64,000 nt of DNA, taken from an uncultured Acidobacteriota bacterium. Its GTDB lineage: Bacteria; Acidobacteriota; CAIWXX01. The stretch is taken from the NCBI GenBank assembly GCA_903916735.1, contig CAIWXX010000062.1, positions 34,356 through 98,355 on the forward strand, in the 5' to 3' direction. The first letter of the stretch is position 1, and every line of letters starts with the position of its first letter. This document shows positions 53,104-62,586 of the stretch, in pieces. Below the pieces are notes generated by a model. It did no database searches and was not told the origin of the DNA. It saw only the letters and a program-made list of their open reading frames with translations. The position numbers were made by a program, and so were the translations under genes.

Positions 53104-55065
53104 ATGAAGAAGTACGCTATGGCGATCATGGTTCTGTGGATTATGGGAACACTGGGTCTTCAAGACGCTCAAACGGCACTGCCAACCAAAGTGCTATTGC
53201 TCTCGGGTCTGGGCGAACCGGATCCGCAAACCGCTTATGAGAAATGGAAGGATCTCATAGGGACAAAGGCGATTATCGGCACTCCGAACAAGCACGCAAC
53301 ATCCTTTTCCGCATATGCGAATTCAGTCCGCAAAGAGATTTGGGATGCCTTCGTTCAAGCCGGTCATAAGAAAATTGGGATCATTGCACATTCGATCGCA
53401 GCAACAACGGTTCTGGATGCCATCCTAAAGGACTCAAATATCCGGCAGAATATCATCGATCGAGTCGTCCTCATCAGTCCGATTGTTTCAGGGATTGATG
53501 GAGTCGGACAGGACATTGACAGCATTCTCACCTTCACTGGGATGTCGTCAAAACTCGCCCCCTCTCTCGAAAAGGGTTCAACCTATTATGATGATCTTTT
53601 CAAACTGATAGCAAATACATCTGATCGAATCGAAAAGAATCCGACTCTTCTAGAGAAGTATCCAAGAATTCTCATCATTGCATCCAAGGATGATGGGATG
53701 ATACCGGTCAGCACATCCAATCCCGTCGTCTTGCAGTTTGTCTCGGGCTTGAAAATTCGTTTAGGGCTTCGTCATGGCCGTTTCGTTTCAGGAAAACGCA
53801 CAATTCTTGGAATCAAGGGATCAAATGATCCGGTTTATAAGCTGGCCGGCTTTTTCCTGGAAAATACGGATAATTGGCAGAAAATAGGGCGGGAACCAAA
53901 CTCAAAAGACAAGGGTGAGGTTGTCATCAGCTCAAAGGGTAAAACAGCCTACCTCAAGCAGAATGGCAAAACCTCCACGATCCAACTCCGCCAGAATACG
54001 GCGACGAAGCGCTATTATCTGGAGAGCCTCGATGTGGCCCGATACCATGTTTTTGTTCAAGGGAAAGACGGCGGAGAACTGCTGGTCGGACCAGCACAAT
54101 ATCTCAACACACCCGCACCCCTGCCTGGAGTCCAGTCGCCGACGGCTGTCATGCATGGAACTCCAACGACCGGCCCTGTGCCGCTCTCGATCTCCTTCGA
54201 TGGAAGTTCCAGTAGCGATCCTGATGGCTACATTGTTTCCTACCAATGGAGCTACGGCGATGGAGGTAAGGGAACGGGTCAGACAGTCAGCCATACCTAT
54301 CTGAACGAAGGTACTTATACATGTCAGTTGACGGTGACGGATGATGATGACCTCACTGACACAGCTCAACTGACCATTACAGCCAAAGGTCCGAACACGC
54401 CACCGATTGCAAGTTTCACTGTTTCGCCGGCCAACGGCGATACCGATACCACATTCGCATTCAATGGCACATCGTCATCTGATCCTGATGGATCAATTGT
54501 CTATTACGAATGGGATTTTGGCGACAAAATACTCGCAACTGGTTCCACGGCGACTCATAAATATTCGGCGAATGGAACCTATACAGCCACTCTCAAAGTC
54601 ACCGATAACAAGGGGGCTTCTGATACCGAGACATCACTCATCAAAGTAAGTTTGCCGAATCAGCCGCCAACAGCCATCCTTTCGTCTTCAGGTGCCTCTG
54701 AAGGCCCTCTGACTGTCTATGTCAAGCTGAGCGCCACCGACTCTGATGGCACGGTGGTTTCAGCAACCATCGATTTCGGCGACGGCACATCGGGAGCCGC
54801 CGTACCGGGCCAGACCTACAATTACACATATTCAAAAGCCGGTACATTTAAAATCGTCTGTACAGCCACGGATAACAGCGGGGCAACGACAACGAGCAAT
54901 GCGTTGTATGTCATGGATGTCGACGGCGACGGGTGGGCCAGCATGACGCAGGGAGATATTCGCGGATCGGACTGTAACGACAGCGATAAAACGATCCATC
55001 CGGGTGCGATCGAGTCACCGGGAGACGGCAAAGATTCAAATTGCAACGGAATGGATGATTTCTAA
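53104..55065 (+). CDS. Secreted alpha/beta-hydrolase-like protein with three PKD domains and a MopE-like tail
   Basis: A 653-residue exported protein. Signal peptide residues 1-25 end near AQTALPTKV. Residues 27-260 look like an alpha/beta-hydrolase: VLLLSGLGEPDPQTAYEKW, then GIIAHSIAATTV with Ser97 in place of the usual GxSxG, and ILIIASKDDGMIPVS for the acid; histidine RHGRF is a candidate third residue. Three PKD domains follow (about 345-435, 437-523, 525-615), with SSSSDPDGYIVSYQWSYGDG and SHTYLNEGTYTCQLTVTD as hallmarks. The C-terminus DVDGDGW plus GSDCNDSDKTIHPGAIESPG and NCNGMDD is the putative metal-binding (MopE-type) repeat, probably calcium-binding. It is preceded by its own promoter. 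Surface or extracellular ester hydrolysis is an inference. Confidence 0.83.
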   Translation: MKKYAMAIMVLWIMGTLGLQDAQTALPTKVLLLSGLGEPDPQTAYEKWKDLIGTKAIIGTPNKHATSFSAYANSVRKEIWDAFVQAGHKKIGIIAHSIAATTVLDAILKDSNIRQNIIDRVVLISPIVSGIDGVGQDIDSILTFTGMSSKLAPSLEKGSTYYDDLFKLIANTSDRIEKNPTLLEKYPRILIIASKDDGMIPVSTSNPVVLQFVSGLKIRLGLRHGRFVSGKRTILGIKGSNDPVYKLAGFFLENTDNWQKIGREPNSKDKGEVVISSKGKTAYLKQNGKTSTIQLRQNTATKRYYLESLDVARYHVFVQGKDGGELLVGPAQYLNTPAPLPGVQSPTAVMHGTPTTGPVPLSISFDGSSSSDPDGYIVSYQWSYGDGGKGTGQTVSHTYLNEGTYTCQLTVTDDDDLTDTAQLTITAKGPNTPPIASFTVSPANGDTDTTFAFNGTSSSDPDGSIVYYEWDFGDKILATGSTATHKYSANGTYTATLKVTDNKGASDTETSLIKVSLPNQPPTAILSSSGASEGPLTVYVKLSATDSDGTVVSATIDFGDGTSGAAVPGQTYNYTYSKAGTFKIVCTATDNSGATTTSNALYVMDVDGDGWASMTQGDIRGSDCNDSDKTIHPGAIESPGDGKDSNCNGMDDF

Positions 55066-55189
55066 AATTTGGGAATCGGAATATGGGTTGCGGTGAGGGA
55101 AATCCGTCGCCCTTTGCCCAACCCTTCTTTCATAAAGGGGTAAATTAATACTCTCCTGCGAGTGCATCTCGGACCGGAGGGTCCTGAAG

Positions 55190-56002
55190 CTATGCGTATT
55201 CGCGGCGAAGCTGGGCTAGCATGTCGTCAGTCAACTGTTCGGTTTTTCGCAGCTCGGCGAATTTTTCCAGCATGTCGCCAACTGTCATTGCGCGCTTCTC
55301 CTTCGCCGGAATATCATCGATGATTGTGCCTTTATGCATCATGATCGTGCGGTCGCCCAGATCCAGAGCCTGCTGCATGCTGTGGGTGATCATCAGGCAG
55401 GTCAGCTTCCCCTGCTCGATGAAGCGGCGGGTGAGCTTTATCACATGCACCGCCGATTTGGGGTCGAGCGCCGCAGTATGCTCGTCCAACAACAATACCT
55501 GCGGCTGGTTTATCACCGCCATCAGAAGGGTCAACGCCTGCCGCTGCCCGCCGGACAATGTCCCGATGAGGTTGTCAAGCCTCTCCTCCAGCTGCATCTC
55601 AAGCTCGCGAACCTCGCCGCCGTAAAACCGCCGGGCCTTTGTTGAAAGCCCGATGCGCGGATAGTGCCTTTTCCCGCGCAGGCGCGCCATGTGCAGGTTT
55701 TCGGCGATGGTCATCTGCGGTGCAGTGCCGGTGAACGGATTCTGAAACACCCGCGCAATTGATTCTGCGCGCTCAAAGTCCTTTTTTCTGGTGACGTCCT
55801 TCCCGGCGATGGCTATGGTGCCGCTATCCGGCAGAAAAGTGCCGGCGATCGCATTCAGCAGGGTTGATTTCCCCGACCCGTTCGTCCCGATAACCGTGAC
55901 GAACTCGCCCTGCGCCATGGTCATGCTTATCCCGCGCAGCGCATAGACCTCGTTGAACGTTCCGGGATTAAATTTTTTGTGAACATCCGCTACCGTCAGC
56001 AT
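55190..56002 (-). CDS. ABC transporter ATP-binding protein
   Basis: A 270-residue ABC ATPase. Walker A is VIGTNGSGKSTLLNAIAG, the Q-loop lies in ARVFQNPFTGTA, the signature is IGTLSGGQRQALTLLMAV, Walker B is VLLLDEHTAALDP, and the H-loop is in MITHSMQQALDLG. TVADVHKKFNPGTFNEVYAL and the whole layout match the COG1101 type that partners COG4120 permeases and PF04392 binding proteins. ATG 56002 follows an AGGGTG site; an earlier codon at 56059 is less likely. It is the last gene of the operon that also encodes the permease/binding-protein fusion, 97 bases after that gene's stop. Confidence 0.93.
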   Translation of the reverse strand: MLTVADVHKKFNPGTFNEVYALRGISMTMAQGEFVTVIGTNGSGKSTLLNAIAGTFLPDSGTIAIAGKDVTRKKDFERAESIARVFQNPFTGTAPQMTIAENLHMARLRGKRHYPRIGLSTKARRFYGGEVRELEMQLEERLDNLIGTLSGGQRQALTLLMAVINQPQVLLLDEHTAALDPKSAVHVIKLTRRFIEQGKLTCLMITHSMQQALDLGDRTIMMHKGTIIDDIPAKEKRAMTVGDMLEKFAELRKTEQLTDDMLAQLRREYA

Positions 56003-56099
56003 TGGACACCCTGTCTTTTCGCGACTGAAACTGGAAATGAATATTGCAGGCATAAACACAGAATGAATCCGCGTGCCATATTTGTTGTTCCGCCCCGCC

Positions 56100-58205
56100 T
56101 CATTGTTTCTTTATGTATGCGGAGCGCGCGAGAACGTGCGCCGGTATCTTAATACCATATGCATCAGCCAGAGCCTGATTGATGTGGATGCGCTCAGGGA
56201 CGAAAGCCTTAATCGGTATGTCGGCAGGCTTTTCCCCTGCAAGCAACCGCTCCAGCATCTTCGCGGTTTCCTCGCCGACCTCATAATAATCCGCGCCGAC
56301 GCCCATGAACACGCCATTATCCACATCGGTCGGGTTGTTGGTGATATAGGGAATCTTTTTCGCGCTCAAGAGCCCGGCAATCGCCGGCATCGCATTTATC
56401 GCGGTTCGGTCGCCGGAGGTGAGGAAAAGGTCTATGCCCCGGCTTATTACCATGCGCGTGGATTCAACAACCTCGCTGGTTCCCGTGACCGTCCCCTCGA
56501 TAAGCTCGAAGCCGTACTGTTTCGCCGCCTTACGCGCCAGCACGGAGCAGGACTGCGAGCAGGCCTCAGCCGGATTCCAGACATAGCCGATGCTTTTGGC
56601 GGAAGGGAATATCTCGCGCATCAATTTGATCGCCGATTCAACCGGCTGCGTTGTAGCAATACCGGTTATATGGGGCAGGTGGTCCGTTGGGCTTTTCGCG
56701 ACACCGGCGCGGTACGGGTCGGTGACAACGCCGAACACATGCGGTATGGTCTTATTGCCCTGCGCGGCTACTTGCAGCGCCGCGCTGGACAGCGTGACCA
56801 TGAAGTCATACCGGTCGGCGACGATTTCATCTACGATGGACTGTGCAATGGACAATTCATTTTGGGCGTGCTTGAGGTCGACGGTCAAGCCATAGCGCAA
56901 AAATGCGCCGCTCTTGTGCAGCTCATCCATAAACCCTTTTTTCGTGCCATCCATGATGGCCGAATCATCGAATTGAAACAGAGCGACTCTTATCGAAACC
57001 GCGGGCGCAGGGGTCGTTACCGCCGAATCGACAATTCCATTCGCTTTTTTTGCGTTCGGGGTTGACTGCCCTTCCTGAACAGCCGTTGGAATTGACGCAA
57101 ACTCCGGTGAGCGGGATATCCGGGTCTTGTCTTCGGCCTCGTTAGGAATTGTGGGCGAAGCCTTCTCGTCTAGCGACTGAGCGCCGCGGTCATGATGCTT
57201 GCCGACAAAGAGCGACGCTTCTTTTTTCTTCAACCCCCAAACCACAAAGAGGGCGATGACCGTAACGGCCACGATGCCGCCGATCACCTTCGGACGCCTG
57301 ATAAACCTCGCCATCTTTTCCGCCACCTCCCGCGCCTTATGCGGAGTGTCAGCGACCTTGCGCGAGATTATCAGAACCGCAAGCACAAATACCGCGGTCA
57401 ACAGTTTCAGACCCAGCGGGTTCATCCCCGCAAACAGGGCGAAGGCGATCATCATGCGAAAGATCACCGAGCCCGCAATCACGCTCAAAACCTTAATATA
57501 CAGCGACCGTCCGGGAAGCAGAGCCTCGCCGATGATCACCGCCGCAAGCCCGATCAACACCGTCCCGATACCCATCCCGATATCCGCGAATCCCTCATAC
57601 TGCGCGATAAGCCCGCCGGACACGCCGACAAGCCCGTTCGCAAACCCGATTCCTAAAGTGGTCAGACGGGCTACATTGATGCCATTCGCCGCTGCCATCA
57701 CCGGATTATGGCCGGTGACGCGCATGGCAATGCCAAGGTCGGTCGCAAAAAACAGTGAACAAATAAGGAAAAATCCGAGCATCGCAACGGAAAGCATAAT
57801 CGCCATCCATATCTCAGGATTTATCCCCGGATTGAAATGATGGACGACGGAGAAAACCGTCGGCTGGTTAAGAAGAGAAATATTGGATTTCCCCATGATA
57901 AACAGGTTTATGGAGTACAACCCAGTCATCACCAGAATGCCGGCGAGAAGTCCGTTTATCGCATACCGTGTGTGGATTATGCCGGTTGCGATACCGGCAG
58001 CCATGCCGATAAAAAACGCGGCGATAAGCGCGAGATACGGGTTCACCCCTGCAACAATCAGCACTGCCGTGAGCGACGCGCCCGCCGTGAAGCTGCCGTC
58101 AACCGTAATATCAGTAAAATCATTGACCCTGAAGGTGATGAACACACCCATGGTCATCACCGCATACAAGCAGCCCAGATTTATGGCCCCGATCCACAGC
58201 TCCAT
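56100..58205 (-). CDS. ABC permease fused to its substrate-binding protein
   Basis: A 701-residue fusion. Residues 1-282 are a permease of the BPD_transp_2/COG4120 type with about nine helices (GCLYAVMTMGVFITFRVNDF, ITVDGSFTAGASLTAVLI, LLPGRSLYIKVLSVIAGS). A further helix at 307-325 and a long low-complexity linker to about 400 lead into a PF04392-type substrate-binding domain (404-690): VALFQFDDSAIMDGTKKGFM, PHVFGVVTDPYRAGVAKS, ITGIATTQPVESAIKLM, IPYITNNPTDVDNGVFMG. In most genomes the two are separate genes, and the binding protein is a periplasmic lipoprotein related to TrpX. The ligand may be an aromatic amino acid-like compound, which is a family-based guess. The start follows the STAS gene by 27 bases. 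Confidence 0.88.
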   Translation of the reverse strand: MELWIGAINLGCLYAVMTMGVFITFRVNDFTDITVDGSFTAGASLTAVLIVAGVNPYLALIAAFFIGMAAGIATGIIHTRYAINGLLAGILVMTGLYSINLFIMGKSNISLLNQPTVFSVVHHFNPGINPEIWMAIMLSVAMLGFFLICSLFFATDLGIAMRVTGHNPVMAAANGINVARLTTLGIGFANGLVGVSGGLIAQYEGFADIGMGIGTVLIGLAAVIIGEALLPGRSLYIKVLSVIAGSVIFRMMIAFALFAGMNPLGLKLLTAVFVLAVLIISRKVADTPHKAREVAEKMARFIRRPKVIGGIVAVTVIALFVVWGLKKKEASLFVGKHHDRGAQSLDEKASPTIPNEAEDKTRISRSPEFASIPTAVQEGQSTPNAKKANGIVDSAVTTPAPAVSIRVALFQFDDSAIMDGTKKGFMDELHKSGAFLRYGLTVDLKHAQNELSIAQSIVDEIVADRYDFMVTLSSAALQVAAQGNKTIPHVFGVVTDPYRAGVAKSPTDHLPHITGIATTQPVESAIKLMREIFPSAKSIGYVWNPAEACSQSCSVLARKAAKQYGFELIEGTVTGTSEVVESTRMVISRGIDLFLTSGDRTAINAMPAIAGLLSAKKIPYITNNPTDVDNGVFMGVGADYYEVGEETAKMLERLLAGEKPADIPIKAFVPERIHINQALADAYGIKIPAHVLARSAYIKKQ

Positions 58206-58232
58206 GACAATCCTCTTTTTGGGGAGTTCCTC

Positions 58233-59459
58233 TTAGAGAAGGGTTTCACCGGAAAGCGCAATGACACCCAGCACTGCACAGCCTATCCGGCTTCTGCCGA
58301 GAAGATGCTGGACCCGCAGCACATCCAGCTCAGTGACGACGCGGGCGACCTCCTTGTCGAAGCGCTCAACTGCGGTGTTAAACGGCCCGGGTGAAAAAAC
58401 GGCTGCATGAAGATGCATATTGGCCGTATCCGGGAAAAGCGACTGCGCGGCACCTGAAAGAGCGGTTTTGTCGCGCGCGGCGATGCCGGAGCAGAGGATG
58501 ACGCCACCAAAATCCTTCGGCTCGACCGCAAAGTTCATCCAATCCGTAAAATTTTCCCGATCAAATATCGCGCCCGTCGGCGGCGCATTTTCTCTGATCG
58601 GCACTTTCATTATGTGCATCCCCCATAAGCCCTTGCTCTCGGCTAACAGGACAATGCCAGCAAGATTTGCGTCGGTCCTTGAGAAGATGATATCGGGAAG
58701 TGATGACAGCTCGATATATCCGTCGGTGTTTTCGAGGGCGATGATGCGGGAAAAAGCGCCGGAAAAGCCGAAGCCGTGCAAGAACTTGCCGGTAAGGTTG
58801 GGGTCCCCGGCTGAGTTCACCATGAAATCAACCGCCGCTCTTCTCACCGCCGGATAGAAAAAGAAGTTGCCGCCTGCCATCACCGTTTCACCGAAAAGGT
58901 TTTTATACTCGTCGTATGAATCGCCCAACGTGGCAAGCCCTGTTCCGAACGGCAGGGTGGATGCTCTCACCGCGATGACGTCCTTTTCGGTGTAGGATGC
59001 CGACGCAAGCTTTTCCTGCGAGCCAATGATGGCCAGCGTCGATGGCGGCGCATCGGTTTCGCGGTAGCGGATGGATAGCCCGGAAACAGTTGCGGTTTTG
59101 ATGAGGGAGTCGGGCGCGTCCTCATGAAAAGCTGCCGCGGCCGCGTCATGGGTTTGCGCTATTCTAAAGAGGGTTTCGAACCCGCTCATGGTGAAGACCG
59201 GGAAAATCTCGGGGGGTATGGCGAAGAGGATCATCTCGCCCCCGGCTTTTTTCAGTTGCTTTTGCGCAGTTATGAAGATCCGCAGTCCGGCGCTGCTTAT
59301 ATAGGTAACATCGGCAAACCCGGCGAGCATGCGGCGCCTGCCATCGAGGATCAGTGCGTTTATCTGTTTTTGTATCTCCGGCGAGGTCATGCTGTCGATG
59401 CGTCCCGAGAGGGTTATCCAGGTAATGCCTCCCTTGTCCGCAACGGTGCAGACAGCCAT
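58233..59459 (-). CDS. STAS-FIST two-domain signalling protein
   Basis: A 408-residue cytoplasmic protein. Residues 1-105 are a STAS anti-anti-sigma-like domain: VCTVADKGGITWITLSGRI, then GFADVTYISSAGLRIFITA, where Ser55/Ser56 would be the phosphorylation site. Residues 125-408 look like a FIST sensory domain, known to bind small molecules, possibly amino acids (DVIAVRASTLPFGTGLATLG, GETVMAGGNFFFYPAVRRAA, GFSGAFSRIIALENTDGYIE, GVILCSGIAARDKTALSG). The assignment of the second domain is less sure than the first. The ATG follows AAAGGACG. It heads the operon with the ABC fusion and ATPase, so it may sense the transported compound. Confidence 0.75.
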   Translation of the reverse strand: MAVCTVADKGGITWITLSGRIDSMTSPEIQKQINALILDGRRRMLAGFADVTYISSAGLRIFITAQKQLKKAGGEMILFAIPPEIFPVFTMSGFETLFRIAQTHDAAAAAFHEDAPDSLIKTATVSGLSIRYRETDAPPSTLAIIGSQEKLASASYTEKDVIAVRASTLPFGTGLATLGDSYDEYKNLFGETVMAGGNFFFYPAVRRAAVDFMVNSAGDPNLTGKFLHGFGFSGAFSRIIALENTDGYIELSSLPDIIFSRTDANLAGIVLLAESKGLWGMHIMKVPIRENAPPTGAIFDRENFTDWMNFAVEPKDFGGVILCSGIAARDKTALSGAAQSLFPDTANMHLHAAVFSPGPFNTAVERFDKEVARVVTELDVLRVQHLLGRSRIGCAVLGVIALSGETLL

Positions 59460-60173
59460 GGAACGTCCTTTCTACGCTGGAATTTTACGGAATAATGTGA
59501 TCATTTACGCAAAAAACTGGGGAATTCATTCCAAACGAAACGCAGGATTCACTTTTCTTCCTCGCAATAGGATAAGTGTGAAATGAAGCCAATGCGGGTC
59601 GCATCAAAGAAAGAAGCTCGTACGCGGGCATCATGAATGCATAGTAATCGCCGAAGGAACGTAAATCAAGTCCGGTATCTCAAAAGGTTGGTTATAAGAA
59701 CAGACTTGGCGGGCTATGCTGACCGTACAAGGAACTGTGGCTTACACTACAGCCAGTCTGGTGTGAGATCGAGCTGGGAGTAGGAGACTGGTGGCGGATG
59801 ATGTAGGGGCGGTAGTGGCAAGACATCGATCTTGTAGTGGATGTGATCGAGGATGGAGTGGACGATCTCGGGCCAATCGAGAAAACTGATTATCCCCATT
59901 TCCGCCTCGCACTTGGGACATAGCAGCGGATCTGCATTATGGACTCGCTTGATCATCCGCGCCCACCTACCTCAGGCAGAGGGGTCCGGGTAGTAACGAA
60001 GAGGGGAAGCTGTGCTCGACGGTTCCGATGTACACCTATACTTCAAGATTCCCCTGCCCGGATGTCCCAAAGATCCTTCAGAAACCTCCGAAGCACAAAG
60101 CGGAAAGAATGTGTCAAGCCAATTGGATTTGCGTTCACGTCATGACCGTTCCTTGGAGAATAAGGTATAATCG
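59460..60173. other. Gap holding only a transposase remnant
   Basis: About 710 bases between the divergent STAS-FIST gene and the symporter fusion gene. Its only recognisable content is the IS91-like transposase C-terminal fragment listed separately (59747-59971). The 5' part, 59460-59600, is AT-rich and should contain the minus-strand promoter of the STAS operon, but I could not settle on a box pair. Confidence 0.5.
59747..59971 (-). pseudogene. IS91-type transposase, C-terminal remnant
   Basis: The minus strand reads GRWARMIKRVHNADPLLCPK, then CEAEMGIISFLDWPEIVHSI, a proline-rich stretch and a stop. This is the usual C-terminal end of IS91-family (Y2/HUH) transposases: ARLIKKVYEVDPLLCPKCGG and onward. 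An in-frame TGA lies just before GRW, and upstream only faint pieces (for example RYYPDP) remain in other phases. No start, no catalytic tyrosines and no terminal repeats are present, so it is a decayed fragment. Confidence 0.8.
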
Positions 60174-62369
60174 ATGAGCATCATGATCAAAGACGGGGTT
60201 TCCTCCGGTGGTCTTCCTACCCGGGTGCTGATTGGCGCGGTGCTCGGGATCCTTGCCGGCATCTCGTTTGGAGAGTACTGCGCGGTCCTGAAACCCATAG
60301 GCATCGCCTATGTCATGATGCTGCAGGCGTTGGTTTATCCCTACATCGTCTGCTCTCTTGTGCACGGACTGGGCCAGCTGAGCCCGATGAGGTCGTTGCG
60401 ACTCCTCAAACGCTGCTGGCCGTTTTATGTCATCGCCTGGGGTGGGACATTCGCTTCGATTCTCCTGCTGAGTCGCGCCATCCCTCCTGTGCCTCCACCC
60501 ACCACCATTGACTTCTCCGCCGTGGGGCGAATGGGCCCTGGGCTGCTGCAACTGCTCATTCCCGCGGATATTTTTACCGCTTTGACGGAAAATTATGTCC
60601 CGGCCGTTGTCCTGTTCAGCATCTGTTTCGGCATCGCCGTTCAAGGGCTCGAAGAGAAGGAGAGCCTTCTCCGAGTACTCCGCGTCATCCGGTCCGTGAG
60701 TGTCACGATCTGGGGCTGGATAGTGCATCTGGCTCCATTTGCCGTCTTTGCTATGTTCGCGGACACCGCCGGAACGATCGACATGCCCGCCATGCGGGCG
60801 CTTGTACTGTACCTCGTGCTCTTCCTCGGTGGCACTACTCTACTGGCCTTTGTCGTGTTTCCTATGCTGATCTCAGCGTTGACGCCGATCCACTACCGGT
60901 GCATCCTTCGGGATCTGCGGAGTGCTTTTGTTCTGTCCGCCGTTACCTCTCTCTCCGTCGTCTCATTACCTTTCGTCCAGCAGGCGGCGCGCAAGATCGC
61001 TGACCAGTGCAAGATCGAGGAACAGGACTGCGATGAGATCATCGATACGACGTTGTCCATCAGCTATCCATTGGGGCAGCTTGGGAATTTTTTCGTTTGC
61101 CTTTTCATATTCTTTGCTGCCTTCTATTTCAAGACGCCCTTGCGCGGCGTCGATTCCATTGCCCTCCCCCCGATGACCCTCCTGTCCTGCATCGGGTCGC
61201 CCTCCTCCACATATGGCGCAGTTTCATTCCTCGGATCGTGGCTTCATCTGCCCGATGAAATAACAACGTTGTATGCCACGACAGGAACCATCACTAGATA
61301 CGGTCAGGTGCTGCTTTCGGTCATGGGGTTTGCATTTCTCACCATCCTTGCCACTCTCGCCTACTATGGCAAGCTGCGTATTCAGGTGCGTCGACTCGCG
61401 GTTTCCGTCACCCTTTCAGTGATCCTCTTGGTGGCTTTTGTGGTCGGGGCTCACGGCTTGCTACTAGGCCTTCCCACAAAAACACCGAATCAATGGTTGT
61501 CCTTTGTCTTGGACAAGGAGACCGTTCGCGGCGTTCATGCTACTGTCCTTCGCAATGCGAAGGACCCCCAACAAGCGCAAGCTCAAGGCGCGATGCGGCC
61601 GGGGGAAACCACTTTTGAACGAATTCGCAGAACACAAACGCTTCGCGTAGGCTACAACGCGCAGATCATCCCCTTTTGCTACTTCAATCGACATGGCGAT
61701 CTTGTCGGCTATGATATCGCCTTCGCCTACTCACTGGCGGGAGCTTTGAACGTGAAGCTCGAGTTTGTTCCTTTCGACTGGGAGCAACTGTTTGACGATC
61801 TCAAGTCCGCACGCTTCGATATTGCAATGTCCGGGATCTGGTCGACGGAGGAACGGTTGAAGGAGCCTGTCATGTCCAGGCACTATTTCCTTACTCCTAT
61901 TGCCTTGATTGTGCCATCGGACAGAGCCGCGGAATTCCGCGATTCCGACTCAATCAATTCCATCCCCAACCTCAGGCTCGCGACGAGCAATGATCGCATT
62001 CTATACGCCCTCGTTGAGAAGACCTTTCCTAATGCCCAAATCACTCCCATCCCGAACTGGGACTGCCTGGCGGACAATGCCTCTGTGGATGGCGCCGTCT
62101 GGACGCTTGAGCAAGCATCCATCTGGGCGGCTGCACATCCAGGCTTTACCGCCGTCAAGCCAAAGAACTTGGGAGCAGTCGCGGTCCTTGCCTATCTCAT
62201 GCCCCCGAACTCGCCAGCGCTCTTTCAGTTCGTCGATCGTTGGCTCTTCCTGAAACAGGAAGACGGGTTTGAGGCTCGACAGTACAACTATTGGATTCTC
62301 GGCAAACCTCGCACAGTGCAGCAACCTCGCTGGAGCATCATCCGGGATGTGCTGTCCTGGATGAGGTGA
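60174..62369 (+). CDS. Dicarboxylate/cation symporter fused to a family-3 solute-binding domain
   Basis: A 731-residue fusion. Residues 12-400 are an SDF/DAACS-type membrane domain (LIGAVLGILAGISFGEYCAV, FGIAVQGLEEKESLLRVLRV, IVHLAPFAVFAMFADTAGTI). Two key substrate-site motifs are altered: the SSSAATLP-type hairpin reads TSLSVVSLPFV and the NMDGT motif of helix 7 reads SYPLGQLGN, so the transported compound may not be glutamate or aspartate. A further helix at 407-432 leads to a bacterial family-3 solute-binding domain (479-715): LRVGYNAQIIPFCYFNRHG, DLVGYDIAFAYSLAGALNV, FDIAMSGIWSTEERLKEP. Secondary transporters rarely carry a tethered binding protein. An AAGG site lies eight bases before ATG 60174. 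Confidence 0.9.
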   Translation: MSIMIKDGVSSGGLPTRVLIGAVLGILAGISFGEYCAVLKPIGIAYVMMLQALVYPYIVCSLVHGLGQLSPMRSLRLLKRCWPFYVIAWGGTFASILLLSRAIPPVPPPTTIDFSAVGRMGPGLLQLLIPADIFTALTENYVPAVVLFSICFGIAVQGLEEKESLLRVLRVIRSVSVTIWGWIVHLAPFAVFAMFADTAGTIDMPAMRALVLYLVLFLGGTTLLAFVVFPMLISALTPIHYRCILRDLRSAFVLSAVTSLSVVSLPFVQQAARKIADQCKIEEQDCDEIIDTTLSISYPLGQLGNFFVCLFIFFAAFYFKTPLRGVDSIALPPMTLLSCIGSPSSTYGAVSFLGSWLHLPDEITTLYATTGTITRYGQVLLSVMGFAFLTILATLAYYGKLRIQVRRLAVSVTLSVILLVAFVVGAHGLLLGLPTKTPNQWLSFVLDKETVRGVHATVLRNAKDPQQAQAQGAMRPGETTFERIRRTQTLRVGYNAQIIPFCYFNRHGDLVGYDIAFAYSLAGALNVKLEFVPFDWEQLFDDLKSARFDIAMSGIWSTEERLKEPVMSRHYFLTPIALIVPSDRAAEFRDSDSINSIPNLRLATSNDRILYALVEKTFPNAQITPIPNWDCLADNASVDGAVWTLEQASIWAAAHPGFTAVKPKNLGAVAVLAYLMPPNSPALFQFVDRWLFLKQEDGFEARQYNYWILGKPRTVQQPRWSIIRDVLSWMR

Positions 62370-62586
62370 ACCTAGCACTCGTGTCACCAACTGCAAGGGG
62401 TTCGTGGCCGCGGTGAGCAGCGGAGTGCCCAGAGTCCTTTTTTCGATCCTTAGGCTCGTATCCTTGCTCAAGGCCGACGACATCCGAAAACTCGCGCAGA
62501 TTTTATCCTCTGCGCATACTATTCGCCATTTGCCGCAATTCAAAATAACCTCGGCGAGGATTTCTTTCCAATCTTGCTCGTGGTTG

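Noticed and set aside
56073..57065. A 330-codon plus-strand frame antisense to the ABC fusion gene
   Set aside because: It is the shadow of a well-recognised binding-protein domain and has no family resemblance of its own.
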